Below, piece after piece: positions 23,735 to 34,790 of a stretch of 64,000 nt of DNA. Source of the stretch: Chinchilla lanigera (taxonomy: Eukaryota > Chordata > Mammalia > Rodentia > Chinchillidae). The DNA lies in contig NW_004955476.1 of the NCBI RefSeq assembly GCF_000276665.1, forward strand, positions 8,662,898 through 8,726,897, read 5' to 3'. The notes beneath the pieces were generated by a model. The model searched no databases and had not been told where the DNA came from. It saw only the letters and a program-made list of their open reading frames with translations. The translations under genes were made by a program, and so were the position numbers. The number at the start of each line of letters is the position of its first letter. The first letter of the stretch is position 1.

Positions 23735-24979
23735 ATGCTTCACTGCCATTTCTCCCATGAAAAAGTGGAATCTATTTCTCTACCCATTAAATCCAACTTT
23801 GGCTCTGTAATTTGCTTTGCTGAAAAGTTCGTGAGAAAAGCTAACATGGGCACAGATGAAAAATAGGCTTATCCAGGGTCACCTACCTCCTTGTGCTTCC
23901 CTGAGCCACCTGTGAAGGAGGCCAGGCTAGGAGAGGAAATGAAGTACAAACAAGTCACCCTACCTGAGGTTCAGGACCCCAGCAGCCTGGCATGAAGGAG
24001 ACAGCTCCAGGCCACACCGCATCAGCTGCCCCTCCATCTGCCTCCAGAACGAGGAAGGGACTTCTGAACAATAGTGTAATGGCTTTACCCAGTCACTGGA
24101 GGCCTCAGTCTGTTACACAGCAGCAGGTGGCTTGTGTAGCTATTTGGACGGCCCCACCAGTCTACTTACCACACCCAGTATTTACGCAGTGTTGCCGGCC
24201 TCTGCATAGAAAAAGATTTAAAGGTTTACAAGTAGAATTTACAAAATACAATAATTAAAAAATAAAAACAAAGAATTCAAATAAGATAAAAAATAAAAAC
24301 AAGAGGAGGAGTATTAAGCCGAAACGAAGAGCACAAACGTGTTGGTTGCCCAGGGGTAAGCAATTTGTGCATGTGACCTTTCACTTCCTCTTAAAGGTCT
24401 CCAGCAGCCAGACAAAAAGCAAGTTACATGTTTTTCAACACCAGGAAAAAGTAAGCATACAAGTTTCTTAGGAGAAACAATATTTCTTAGACTGGATTCT
24501 GAAAAGCATCTTAAAAATATATGGATTCTTCTTACAGGATACAGAAGTGACATGAGACAGTATTTTCCCAACCTAGTCTAACAGCTAGCTTTAGTGTGTA
24601 GTAACCGTGTACAAAAACCAAGGGTGGAACACAGTATCAGAATTTCATGAAGGAAATTTGTTCATAGGAGACTAAAGTTAATCTTGTTTCGAAGGTCCCA
24701 AGACTCTCAACGCACGTGTGCACGTATGAAGCATGACTGGCATTCGGGACAGCATGACTCACATTTAGCACTGTGATGGAAATGTGGAAGTTGTCAGAAT
24801 CAAGACAGAGTTGCATGAGTCAATCCTAACGTAAAACAATTAAATAAAACTGAGAGGGAGTTATGAAGAGTGGGTTCTTATGCACATTTGCCTGATGGTA
24901 ACTATCGTAAAAGACTCATAGAATCAGAATCTTGTACCAAGACTCATAGACTCCTAAGTTTGTGCCGAAGGACTTCTAC
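23735..24979. other. no gene recognised
   Basis: Contains an A-rich stretch at 24,238-24,302 built of aataaaa-type units. The remainder is unassigned. Confidence 0.45.
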
Positions 24980-25255
24980 AAATACATCTGCCAGCAGCTT
25001 TCTCGTTTATCCTTGGACTGACACCACTCTTGTTACCAATCATTGTGACCAAGGACTATTATTCCAAAGTATCTAACAAAACCTTCCTCCTTTGAAAACG
25101 TCCCCTTGCCTCCAGCTCTGTGAGCATGCCTGTACTTTACTACCATGTGCCTATATCTAGTGTATTGCTTTGCTATTCCTGTGCTCTGCTGTTCTCAAAT
25201 AAATACCATCATTCTTTAGAGAACCTCTCTCTGAGTGATTTTTTTAGATTGACAG
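24980..25255 (+). mobile_element. possible ERV LTR 3' part
   Basis: A C/T-rich stretch ends 'gttctcaaataaataccatc' followed by 'agaacctctctctgagtgat', the layout of a retroviral polyadenylation region. It is tentative, since the 5' end cannot be placed. Confidence 0.3.
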
Positions 25256-25629
25256 CATGAGGTTTAAATAGCGTTTGGAAACAATAATCAAAAGAATCTT
25301 TGATCACTCGGGGAGGACTTTAGCTTCCCTCTCTGGGAATAGCTCGTTTTCAGTGCTTGTGTCAGTACAAAATGTGAATCTCTAGATAATTTGCGTACTT
25401 TAAAAAGTCGCAAAATCAGGATCTGAACACAGAATTTTCTGAATTTAAACCTTATTCCTTTTTTTGAATTACAGTGGTACAGTGATCAAAAAGTAGTTGC
25501 TGATTTCAAAAACAACTGCTTCCTCATTTAACATATTTGTACTTTAATAGAAGATTTCAATATCTAAAGCCAAGCTGTGCTCAAAGGCAGGAATTTCTGG
25601 TGTCAAGCCCCTCTGAGAGAGTGGAGTTC

Positions 25630-25675
25630 ATGGGGAGGGTATGAGGGGACGGGAGGGAAGGGGAGGGGATGAGGA
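25630..25675 (+). repeat. G-rich tract with G-quadruplex pattern
   Basis: Contains GGGAGGGAAGGGGAGGGG at 25,651-25,668 and three further G-runs just before it. Four runs of at least three G with 1-2-base loops fit the quadruplex pattern. Confidence 0.85.
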
Positions 25676-25955
25676 CAGGTTGGAGCACTTACCAAGTTCT
25701 TCCCTCAGCCTTTAAATCCCAACGTGTTCTGCCAACCCTCTGAGTCTTCTTCACCCACTCCATTCAGTCTGTGAATCAGGCCCACCGCCCAAAGCATCAC
25801 CTTGGTGGACAAATTCTAGACCACCAATTGCTGGAATGATGTTTGACTTTCTATCCCATCTTGAATTGCTGATCCTACCATGTTGAACTCTTAAAAGTAA
25901 ATGAGATGTTAACATTTCCATTTCTCCTAAATTGCTAGTATGACTTTGTCAAAGA

Positions 25956-25983
25956 ACACACACAGGCACACACACACACACAC
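25956..25983 (+). repeat. (CA)n microsatellite
   Basis: CA units with one 'ggca' interruption, followed by T(8). It lies just left of the retroinsertion at 26,019. Confidence 0.9.
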
Positions 25984-26018
25984 TTTTTTTGTTCCTTCAG
26001 GTAAAAGTAAAGTAGATA

Positions 26019-26435
26019 AACTTGAAAGAGTTAATTTAGACTCGGAGGTATGATAGACACTGTGAAATGATAGGAAACCACTGAAGAGTAAAGGGCTTCT
26101 GGGATGTGGGAAAAGAGAAGGGAAAGAAGGAGAAATTTTGTATGTATGTATATACAGGATAGATAACATGGGTTGTACTTCTGTCTTCTATTTCTATGCT
26201 GAAAGAAACTGTCAATGAGTCTTTGGTTGACCAGTATTGCATGTTTATATCTGTTTTCACGAGAAGCCACTTTGAAGATATCAATATGTAATACAACCAC
26301 CATTGTTAATTCCCTACCACTTTGTTTGTAACTCTGTATTGTCTGTATTGTGCTTGTGATATGTTGTAAAATGTTGTATGTCTGTTAATGTTTCCCTCCT
26401 TTTATCTTTAAAATAAAAAAAAATTAAAAAAAAAA
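26019..26435 (+). mobile_element. poly(A)-tailed retroinsertion of unknown source
   Basis: About 415 bases end in 'aaaataaaaaaaaattaaaaaaaaaa', which includes AATAAA. The insert is flanked by the direct repeat AAGTAAAGTAGATA (left copy at 26,004-26,018, right copy at 26,435-26,448). This is the hallmark of LINE-driven retrotransposition. The insert contains no protein similarity I recognise; its 3' half is T/G-rich ('gtctgtattgtgcttgtgat'). It could be a 5'-truncated LINE-1 3' UTR of this lineage or a retrocopy of a non-coding RNA. Confidence 0.7.
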
Positions 26436-26448
26436 AGTAAAGTAGATA

Positions 26449-27169
26449 TACAAACCCTCTCAGCTCTATCTCTGGCCTAAATATTTAAGAGTTAATATAT
26501 AATTATATAGCCTGAGCCAAGACTGTCCAAACACTTACTGAGGTCTCAAAATCCCCCAACTGTTCATCTGAAGGAGCCCACTTTCTAACTTCTGGAAAGG
26601 ACTATTTTCTCTAATTATCTTTAAGGATCATGGAAACTGGAGCTGTACTGAACACATATCAGAGAAGGAACTTTAGTATCTAGCATAATGAGGGTTTCCT
26701 GATGGAGACAACCAAAAGGTAGAGCTGATTCTATTTCAGATACATCCATGAGTGCTCGGCCAGCCATAGAATTGTGTCATATTGAAAGAAATGTCTTATG
26801 AGGCAGTAACTGACCATTTCAAATATGGACACAAAAATTGCATATGATACAGCTGAAGCCTATGAAGCCATGGATGACCCCCAGGGGTGGCCCACGATGA
26901 ACTGCACCTACACCAAACACATGGGCCCTCATTGGGTCATTTGGTTTCATAACAGATAGTTGCTTTCTTTCATGTGAAATGAGCTGACTGTAATAACGTC
27001 ATCCTCCTTGGGTTGGAAAAAAATTAAATTAACAATAGGTTCTTAACTATGGCTTCTACCACTGTAAATATGGGTAACTACTATGGTTGGTACGGTGCTT
27101 GTATTCATTTTTTTTTTATGGTGCTTATATTTAAAGCACAATGCTAAGTATCTTGTCACTCATTCATCA
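26449..27169. other. no gene recognised
   Basis: Unassigned sequence to the right of the retroinsertion, with short frames only. Confidence 0.45.
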
Positions 27170-27289
27170 AACAGTTATGGAGTTGGTGCCCAGCATTCTT
27201 GTACACTCTGAAATAAAGTCATGCAGAAGACACAGTCCCTGCCTTTAGAGTGGAATTAACACAGATAGGGAGACATGAAAGGACTTAAC

Positions 27290-27460
27290 TCTTAGCTCAT
27301 TGGGCATTCACAGCAATGCTGTGTGTATTATCTATCTTAACCTTTACAGAGGGAGGTAATAATGGTTACAGAAGGTAAACGCCATTCCCCCGCTTGTTGC
27401 TGGTAAATAGTCAGGACACGAACCTGGCTCTGAAGATTCTGCTCCTAACTAATATATCGA
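27290..27460 (-). mobile_element. MIR, reversed
   Basis: 'attcacagcaatgctgtgtg', 'tggtaaatagtcaggacacg' and 'aacctggctctgaagattct' are the reversed MIR order. The preceding 27,170-27,280 ('tggtgcccagcattcttgta', 'gacacagtccctgcctttag') is an older dispersed repeat. Confidence 0.7.
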
Positions 27461-28194
27461 TGCTACTGACTAGCGCTTCACAAGCTCGATTCTATTACTC
27501 TTTTCCAGACCCATTTTCCCTGTTTCCTTCACACATTCGTTCAACCAGCCAGCGTGGCACGTGCCTCGGTGCCTGCTGCGGGCCCTGGAGACGTCATACT
27601 CATTACTGCGTGTGCTCTGTGATGAGCACTGTGCTCTGCTCATCCCTTTCCAACCCCAAGACAAGTTTTGCTCCTCCTCTCACATAAAATGGGAGAAATC
27701 TTTCCCAGTAATATTCATTTTAGCCTGTATCGACAGAACTCAGTTTAACAGATGCTTAGGGATGGATGCTAATGCCATTTAACAGATGCTTCTGAGGAAG
27801 GCAACTTTTCTCTCCTTAGGAACCTCTTTAAATCCACACCAATTATGAATTCTGCATGGCTGCCCATGCCAAGGGAGGGGATGTAGCTCCAAGATTCTTG
27901 GAGATCGTCTATTCCATTAGTTTCTGTCTTTCTAGTGTTAGTTCGCAGAGATAGCAGTGTGTTAAAAGTTCCTTCAGAATTAAAGAGCTAGAGGTCCTGG
28001 AGACCACACATTCCAAGGAGTGCATTCGAATAACCTATGGGGTGTGGGAAAACAGACACCTGGATGTAGACCAGTGGAACAGACCGGAGAGCCAAGAAGC
28101 AGACCTACATACGCATTCAAAGGAAAGAGGGTCATAAGATGGGTTTCATCTAAATTAAAAACACACTCTTCAAAAGACCCTCGATTAGGAGGTC

Positions 28195-28575
28195 GGGACA
28201 AAGCAATAAAATACCACAGACTGGGGTTACAGCAACAGAAGTTTATGTTCTCAAAGTTCTGGAGCTGAGCGGCCAAGATCAAGGCGTGGGTAGGGTGGAT
28301 TCCCCTGACTGTCTCTGTCCTTGGCTGGCAAGTGGATGCCTGTTCAGTAAGCTCTCCGTCAGTCTTCCCTCTGTGCACACGGCTCCTCCAGGTCACCTCA
28401 TGTATCCAGCGTTCCCGTATACCGACAGGAGTGAGCCAGGATTAGAGCCACCTTCTGCTCTCATCTTAACTTAACCTTTTAATGGGTTCACCTTCAAGTT
28501 CTGCCAGTCTGAGATCGTTTGCATGCTAGAGTTTCAATGATTGGACCTGAAGGGGCAATTCACCCAAAACATAAA
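28195..28575 (-). mobile_element. MLT1-like LTR, reversed
   Basis: 'aaaataccacagactggggt', 'gttctcaaagttctggagct', 'ggtcacctcatgtatccagc', 'tcatcttaacttaacctttt' is the reverse MLT1 order. It is degraded at both ends. Confidence 0.6.
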
Positions 28576-28589
28576 CCGTTAAGAATACT

Positions 28590-29500
28590 GAAAAGACAAG
28601 GCACAGACTGAGGCAAAACAGTAATAGTATATTCGACAAAGGACTTGTATCAAGAAGATCTGATGAAATCGGGCACAGTGGCATGCCAGGAGTAATCCCA
28701 GCCACTCAGGAGGCTGGTGCAGAAGAATCATAAATTGAAAGCCAGCAGGGCAACACTGCGAGACAGTGTCTCAAAACAAATTATATAAAACTTTAAAATT
28801 TAGTAACAAAAAATCTCAATAAAAATAGGTAAAAGATTGAACAGACACCTTACAAAAGAAGACAAGCAAGTGCACACAAATATAGTCAGTATCTTTAGTC
28901 ATAGTAAAATTAAAATCAGAACAACAATGAGATTCTGCTGCAGAGTTAATTGAATGGCTGAAATTAAAAAGATTAACAAAGGCAAGGATGGAGCAACTGA
29001 AAACGCCACATATTGCTTGTGGGAATTGTAAACTTGTGCAACTACTTTGGAAAGCAATTTGGCAGTTCTTTTAAAGTTAAATAGATACTACACAGTACGA
29101 CAATTTTACCCTTAGGTATTTACCCAAGTAGAGTGAAAATTTCCTCACAAAGGCATATATACATACATACAAATGTTCATGGCAGCTTTGTTGTAGTAGC
29201 CAAAACTTTCCAAGCATGCGTCAAGTGCATGGATAGACAAATGGTGAAATAACTAGATAAGAGCACATTACACATCAGTAAAATTAATAAACTACTGGTA
29301 CTGATTTACTACATCAAATTCTACTGCAGACAAAGCTAAATTACTGTGATAAAAAGCACATCACCAGTGGTTTGGGACGGAAAGGGGGACAACTGGAGAG
29401 GAAGATTTTAAAGATTTGGAGTTCCATGAATGGTCTGTATTTATATTCTATTTTAATGAGTGTTAATAATTAATGTATGTTAATTAAAACTCACAAATGC
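28590..29500 (+). mobile_element. LINE-1 3' end, old, interrupted by a B1
   Basis: This follows the order of the ORF2 end and 3' UTR of old mammalian LINE-1: 'gacaaaggacttgtatcaag', 'acaccttacaaaagaagac', 'tgcttgtgggaattgtaaac', 'aaagcaatttggcagttc', 'ggtatttacccaagtag', 'aatgttcatggcagctttg', 'gcatggatagacaaatgg', 'ggtctgtatttatattc'. A B1 splits it at 28,671-28,790. It is 5'-truncated and keeps no open frame. Confidence 0.8.
28671..28790 (+). mobile_element. B1-type SINE in LINE-1
   Basis: Monomeric B1 wording: 'gggcacagtggcatgcc', 'taatcccagccactcagg', 'gcgagacagtgtctc' and an A-rich tail. It sits inside the old LINE-1 3' fragment, which continues on both sides. Confidence 0.8.
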
Positions 29501-29625
29501 TTGGCTCCAAGATCAGATCTATTATATCAGAATTTCTGGGGAAAGGGCCTAGGGCTGAGGGTTTTCAAAACTCCTGTCTACAGGTAGTTCTATAGGTTGT
29601 TACTGTCTACAGGTGATTTGCAGGT
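29500..29625 (+). mobile_element. MER5A-like hAT-Charlie fragment
   Basis: 'agatcagatctattatatca', 'gaatttctggggaaagggcc' and 'ctacaggtagttctataggt' follow the MER5A order. It adjoins the LINE-1 3' end. Confidence 0.6.
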
Positions 29626-30149
29626 GTGCAGAGGATAGGGTGTGGTCTGTGGCATGCAGGGTAGCAGACATCCCTCCGCATAATCCCCAGGGATGGTCTC
29701 ACAGCTTCTGCTTGCGGCCCACCACACCTCCACTCCCTTCCCTGCCGTTTTCCATGAAGACATGGCTCTGACTTTGACTGATAAATCTTGCCAACTCAGA
29801 AGCAAATCCTCACTCAAGTAAGTTCCAGTCCCTGTTCTTGAGACAGCCTTCCTGAATCCAGTAATTCAAGGCCCTAGGCCCAAGAGGCCCTGCTGTCCTT
29901 GGCTACCAAGGACATTAGTAGCCAACTACCTCATCATTAGTAGGCAACTAGCAGAAGAGAAAGCGAAAGGGGAGCAGCTTACAGGGGAGCTTTGTCTAAG
30001 AGACAGATCTGAAAATCATTGCCCCACTGCTCAGATCCCATTCTTCAAGAAAATAACCTCACTCAAATACCGAGAGAGATGGAAAAAGCATTTGCAGGAT
30101 GCCCAAGAGGAGGCAAGGTGGGCTTAACTAGTGGCCAGCCAGTCATAAG

Positions 30150-30860
30150 ACATAACTAGAATGTATAAAATCCTACAAATAAATTGAGAAAGACCAAAAC
30201 TATCTGCTATAAAGTGGGCAAAAGATACAGCTGACAGGTGTCTCTAGGGATGTTAACTCATTCATAATCAGGGAAGTAAACATTAAAAGCCAAAAGGTAC
30301 GACTGTGAATAATAACCTTATGCATTCAGTTCATGAATTTTGCTAGAATATATACTTAGAATGAAGTTTTTATCTTATTTCTTCAAATTTATTAAGTAAT
30401 GCCAGCTGTGTTTTGTCCCATCAAGGAGAAAGGAACTGAGACAGGCTCTCCAGTAGCAGAGACTCCTGATCGCTCACTTGTAGTAGTGATCACTTACGTG
30501 CATTTCCATGTCATCCGCATCGGCTTGCGTCTCAGATCTCAGCCTCACAGTCCTTCGACTGCACATTCTGGGTGCAGTCTCCACCAGAGCTACTTGTACC
30601 TGAACGCTCACCTCAGGCTTTGCTCTTGGAGGAAACCAAACTCTGATGCTGAGTAAGAGGAATTCTTGTTTCCCCTACCACTGAAAGGAATATAAATTTG
30701 TACAAAATCTTACTGAAAAGCCATCTGGTATTACTTAGTAAATTTGAAGAAATGTGACCAGAAATTTCATCGTAAACACCTATCCTTGAGGAATCCGTGC
30801 GCAGGTGCTTCAGGAGGCACAGGTAAAGTGATTTGCTGCGGCAGCACTATTGAAACTTGC
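30150..30860 (+). mobile_element. LINE-1 3' fragments, old and diverged
   Basis: Two stretches (about 30,150-30,380 and 30,650-30,860) resemble the end of LINE-1 ORF2 and its 3' UTR: 'gtgggcaaaagatacagctg', 'agggaagtaaacattaaaa', 'ggaatataaatttgtacaaa', 'aaaagccatctggta', 'cacctatccttgagg'. The sequence between them is not recognised. The match is by eye and weak. Confidence 0.4.
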
Positions 30861-30954
30861 CGGAGTCATGAAGTGGACCATGTGATAGGACCACGCTGGA
30901 GGAGAAGATATAGGAACGAGTTTGGGGGTTTCCAGACATTTACTTACCTCTTTC

Positions 30955-31145
30955 TGTTTGTTGGTTCAGTACTGCAGCTTGAATCCAGGGCCTCCACAAT
31001 GAGCTCAACCCCAGTCCATTTCCTATGCTTTACTGTGAGACAGGGTCTAAGTCACTGTGCTACCTCAACTGCATTTGAACATGTAACCTTCGCGTCTCCA
31101 CCTCGCTGAGCACTGGGATTACGGGTGTGACTACCACATTGGCCT
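30955..31145 (-). mobile_element. composite ID/B1 SINE (B4-like)
   Basis: Reverse ID-like half ('gcagcttgaatccagggcct', 'gagctcaaccccagtcca'), then reverse B1-like half ('gtgagacagggtctaagtca', 'gctgagcactgggattacgg', 'gtgtgactaccacat'). The joint lies near 31,035. Confidence 0.75.
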
Positions 31146-31199
31146 AAGTGTTAACTTTTCTGATTCTTGAAATGCAATCTTGTACCTTCAATTAAAAGA

Positions 31200-31450
31200 T
31201 GTTCCTTATCCATTCACACCTTTATTCCCACAACCAATGCTGAGGGTTTTCTGTGAATCAGTGATGCCTAAAGATGAACAAGACAAAATCTCCTCAAGGA
31301 ACCCAGAACCTGGTGGACAGGAGTCAGATAACGAATAAGGCTAAGGCAAGTGGAAACCAAGTAGAGGGGTTCAGAAGTGTGGATTTTAAGTCCCAGGTTT
31401 ACACTGGACTTCAGCTCTGCTCATTGGTAATTTTGTCTCCTTGAGAACAC
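31200..31450 (+). repeat. old dispersed repeat then MIR piece
   Basis: 31,200-31,335 carries 'tgatgcctaaagatgaacaa' and 'aaggaacccagaacctggtg' (old mammalian repeat). 31,365-31,450 carries 'tggattttaagtcccaggtt' and 'ttggtaattttgtctccttg' (MIR). Confidence 0.5.
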
Positions 31451-31978
31451 ACGAAAGTACAGTATGAGAACTGGAGAGTCTAAGTTCCTAATATGAGTTC
31501 TGTAAACCACACACAGTCAGGTAACGCTGGCTGCTTTGAGGGAGCTGCTCAGAGCACGCATGCGGGAGTGTCCTCAGAGGGCAAATGATGGCTTCACCAC
31601 ATGCACCCTCAAAAACGGTGACTTTTAGAGTCATAAGTAAGCAAAATTGAGCATGAACATTCAATTTCCTAAACACAGGAGTTTGTGTTGTTCAGAATGA
31701 TTGGCTTGAGAAAAATAACTGTCAAGAAGTGAAGGTGTGGAGTACCACAGTATCTCTGCCCTCAGAAGCAGTCATTGATGGATAAAATACTCATCGCTAG
31801 AACACAATATCTTTTGGGTTTAAGCCCAAGAAGCGTTATGGTGTGTAAAGTGCACCTGAGCCATATTTTTCTAATGAAAACATGTACTTCAGCATAACAG
31901 CTGCTGGCTGTGCACCTCAGTAGCTGAGCTGGGGGAATACAGGAAGCAACCTTTGGGTTCACCCACGTGGTATGACGA

Positions 31979-32001
31979 ACACAAGGTGTGTACACTTGTG
32001 T
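31979..32001. repeat. 7-bp inverted repeat upstream of the piggyBac copy
   Basis: ACACAAG (31,979-31,985) and CTTGTGT (31,995-32,001) flank a 9-base spacer. This may be part of the element's subterminal region, but the link is not shown. Confidence 0.35.
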
Positions 32002-32154
32002 CAAAGTGCAAATGGCAAGTTTTACCCACAGTAGGCACCACGTTATATTTTTCTGTATTTCTAATTTTTATTGCATATTTTCTTGTAATTACTGGATTTT
32101 TCTTGTAGAATTAGCCCTATTGAGTGCATTGTCACATAAAAATTCGCTTTTACA

Positions 32155-33995
32155 ACTTTGGAGGAGGTTGAAAGTGAGTCATCCGGTGACTCAGCTACTG
32201 TTGATGACTTGGACCACGTACGCCAGAGAAGTTAGCAAGATGTGACAGACGGAGAAGTACAGAACGAAGGCCTGGAGGCAGATGAGGAGGAAAACAGTAA
32301 TGCAAATAAATATTTACTGGTTGAAATTCTACAAATCGGTCATGCACACCTGAACAATCCAGTGTTAGAACTAGGTTGGAAAATGTTACTAGGTTCTTTC
32401 AAGGATTGAAACCTATTGGACAGAAGGCCAACACTGCAATTCAATGTTGGAAATTGTTTGTAATGGATGATATGCTACAAGATGTTTTGAAATACACTAC
32501 CAATGAAATACAAGTAAAATGTTCTATATGCATCAATAGTAATACTCAAAAATATAGCTCTCATGATACCTCACTATCTGAACTAAAAGCCTTCATAGCA
32601 GGACTTTATCATCCTCATCATCTGAATGTAAAGGATTTATGGGGAAGTGGCAGATGTGGCGTTGAGGCTTTTAGAACAATAATGACACTCAAGAGATTTG
32701 ATTTCATTCAAAGTTTTCTACCTTTTCATGACAAAGAGCCATGAAAAAGGAAAACATACAACATTTTTTGAAAGCTTTATTTCCAACTATCAGGTAATTT
32801 ATACACTGTTTGAATACATAACAATTGGCAAACAACTTTCAACATATCATGGTTGTTGAAGTTTTCGGCAACCTATGACAAATAAACTTGCCAAATATGG
32901 TGGAAAATATATACCCTAGTAGATGTGAAAACATTTTACACCTAGAATTTAGAAACTTTTCCTGGAACCCAGCCAGGAGGTCTTTCTTTGTACACAAACT
33001 GTGATGTGAACAGACTTGTCACACCTATTTCTACAAGTAATCCAAGTGTCACATTTGACAGCTAGTTACCCATAAGGAGACATTTGCTAAAAGAACACCC
33101 ATTGACCCACACAGACACTATTCACAAGAACAAAACTGAAATTGCTGAAAAAATGTTTCAAGTTCACAATAGGGAAATAGGTAGTACAACCTTTGAATTT
33201 CGGAAAAATGTAACATTGGCCTCTTACAGTGGGAGGAAAAACAAAGTAATATTGATACTGTCAACATTACACCTGAAGAGTGATAGTAAATCTGGGCATG
33301 GTGGTGTATGCCTGTAATCTCAGTACTCAGGAGGCTGAGGAAGGAGGATCCTGTAAGTTCAAGGTCAGCCTGTGTTACACAATGAATTCAAGCCTAGCCT
33401 GAACTACCTAGCTAGACCTTGCCTCAAAAACCAAACCAACAAACAAACAAACAAGAGCAACAAAAAAATTAATAATGAATATCCTCAACACAAATGAAGC
33501 CAGAAATGATCACATTTTACAATAAAACAAAAGGTGGAGCAGATATTACTGAGTTATGCAGCAACTATGATATCTCTTGAATCACAAAGCATTGATCAAT
33601 GGTTGTGCTTTACTAGATTCTAAACATGTCAAGTATAAGTAGTTTCATAGTTTACAAATAACCCAGCAAGCACAAAATATCACAGAGAAATTTTCTTAGA
33701 GGATTGGTACTGGAATTGGTAAATGATCAATTACAAGAGAGAAAGAACAGTATGTATCTGCTGAAAGAATTCTGCAAAAGAATTTTAGACCAGACCAGTG
33801 AACAGACAGGTGAAACATCAGAAGAACCTCCTAAGAGCACAGGAAAATCAGCAAGATGTCAAGTATGTCCCACCAAAAAAGACATGAAAATAAAACACAT
33901 GTGCTATCAATGTAAGTGATACTAGTGTGTGGAACATACTGTTCTCACGTGTGAAAACTGCCTTAGGCACTACAATTGAAGCAAAGATTATTTCT
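32155..33995 (+). pseudogene. piggyBac-family transposase, decayed copy
   Basis: This is a broken copy of a piggyBac (DDE_Tnp_1_7) transposase, the enzyme that cuts and pastes piggyBac elements at TTAA sites. An acidic leader (E/D/S-rich) lies at about 32,155-32,310. A 122-codon open stretch (32,376-32,741) holds the family's N-terminal catalytic-domain wording: ELKAFI, then DLWGSGRCGVEAFR and MTLKRFDFI. Across several frames one then reads FRQPMTNKLAKYGGK (near 32,860), KTFYT, LVTPIST, and a VTFDS where the family usually has D-N near its second catalytic Asp. LLKEHPLTHTDTIHKNK follows, then KPEMITFYNKTKGGAD (third Asp) after a B1 insertion. The C-terminal cysteine-rich zinc-binding part (CQVCP, MCYQCK, CVEH, CENC) closes it at about 33,860-33,980. 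Many frameshifts and stops make it non-functional. TTAA-flanked terminal repeats were not located, so the element's outer limits are unknown. Confidence 0.9.
33288..33465 (+). mobile_element. B1-type SINE inserted in the piggyBac copy
   Basis: The head reads 'tctgggcatggtggtgtatgc', followed by 'ctgtaatctcagtactcagg' and the B1 closing wording 'gaactacctagctagacc'. The tail is (AAAC)n plus A-runs. Transposase similarity resumes directly after the tail, so the SINE entered the coding region of an existing piggyBac copy. No clean target-site duplication was seen. Confidence 0.88.
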
Positions 33996-34194
33996 GTGGT
34001 AGAGTTTTGTTTGTATTTGCATTGTAGTTCACACAGAAATTTATTTTTTAGATTTTGTAACCAGGTAAAGAGTTGATCTTGAAAATGTTGATGTTTATTC
34101 TACATATTCATTGTACATTAAAATTTTAATATTTTATTTTGTTATTGTAACATTATTCACATTAGTTGCTATAATTCCTACCCAAGTTTCTCTG

Positions 34195-34440
34195 TTAGCC
34201 TAGTGACAGAAACAAATAAGCCAACCAATCAGGTGGAGCTACCCCAGAGGGTGGGGCCACCACCTCACCCTAAAACTAAGACCCAGTCCATACTCAGCAG
34301 CATACCCTACTCTTCAGAGTGGCTTTTGTCTCTTTCTTCTGTCAGTAAACTTGACTCTCACTTTGCACTGTCTTCTGACTCCTTTCTACACTGAAGAGAG
34401 AGATGAGCCTAGCAAAACCCAGTGGTAGGTGGGCAACTCC
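34195..34440 (+). mobile_element. ERV-like LTR fragment
   Basis: 'agccaaccaatcaggtggag', 'tcagtaaacttgactctcac', 'tgtcttctgactcctttcta' and 'cactgaagagagagatgagc' resemble the U3/R/U5 end and leader of a rodent retroviral LTR. No internal coding region follows. Confidence 0.45.
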
Positions 34441-34569
34441 AGCCCATCCGTGGATGTGATGCTCTTGTGCCCCATCCCCTTTGGATACTCTCTTCTACTC
34501 TGTTTGAGACTCCTTCAAGCTAAATTTGCATATTCAGATCCTCTTATACTTGCAACTTAAAATTACGTT

Positions 34570-34790
34570 TTGTGGGCCAAGCAAAGAGTGAATAAATCAC
34601 AGTTCCAGCCCTCTGGGAGTTTGCCCTATGGTGGTACAGCTGAGAATGTGCACGGTAAAGACACAGCCATAATGTGTCATACAATGTGGTGAAATGAAAG
34701 GGGACACGATGGACTCCTGGGGGTGACAACCCAAGTGCTTTTGGAGGGACAGAGGAACTTTCACAGAGAATTCAGGCCACACAGGAAGCC
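34570..34790 (+). repeat. old mammalian dispersed repeat fragment
   Basis: 'agttccagccctctgggagt' and 'cataatgtgtcatacaatgt' match the middle of the same old repeat type as 13,650 and 61,470. Confidence 0.4.

Noticed and set aside
27744..27791. Direct repeat TTTAACAGATGCTT as a retroinsertion duplication
   Set aside because: Only 20 bases lie between the copies and there is no A tail, so no inserted element is present.
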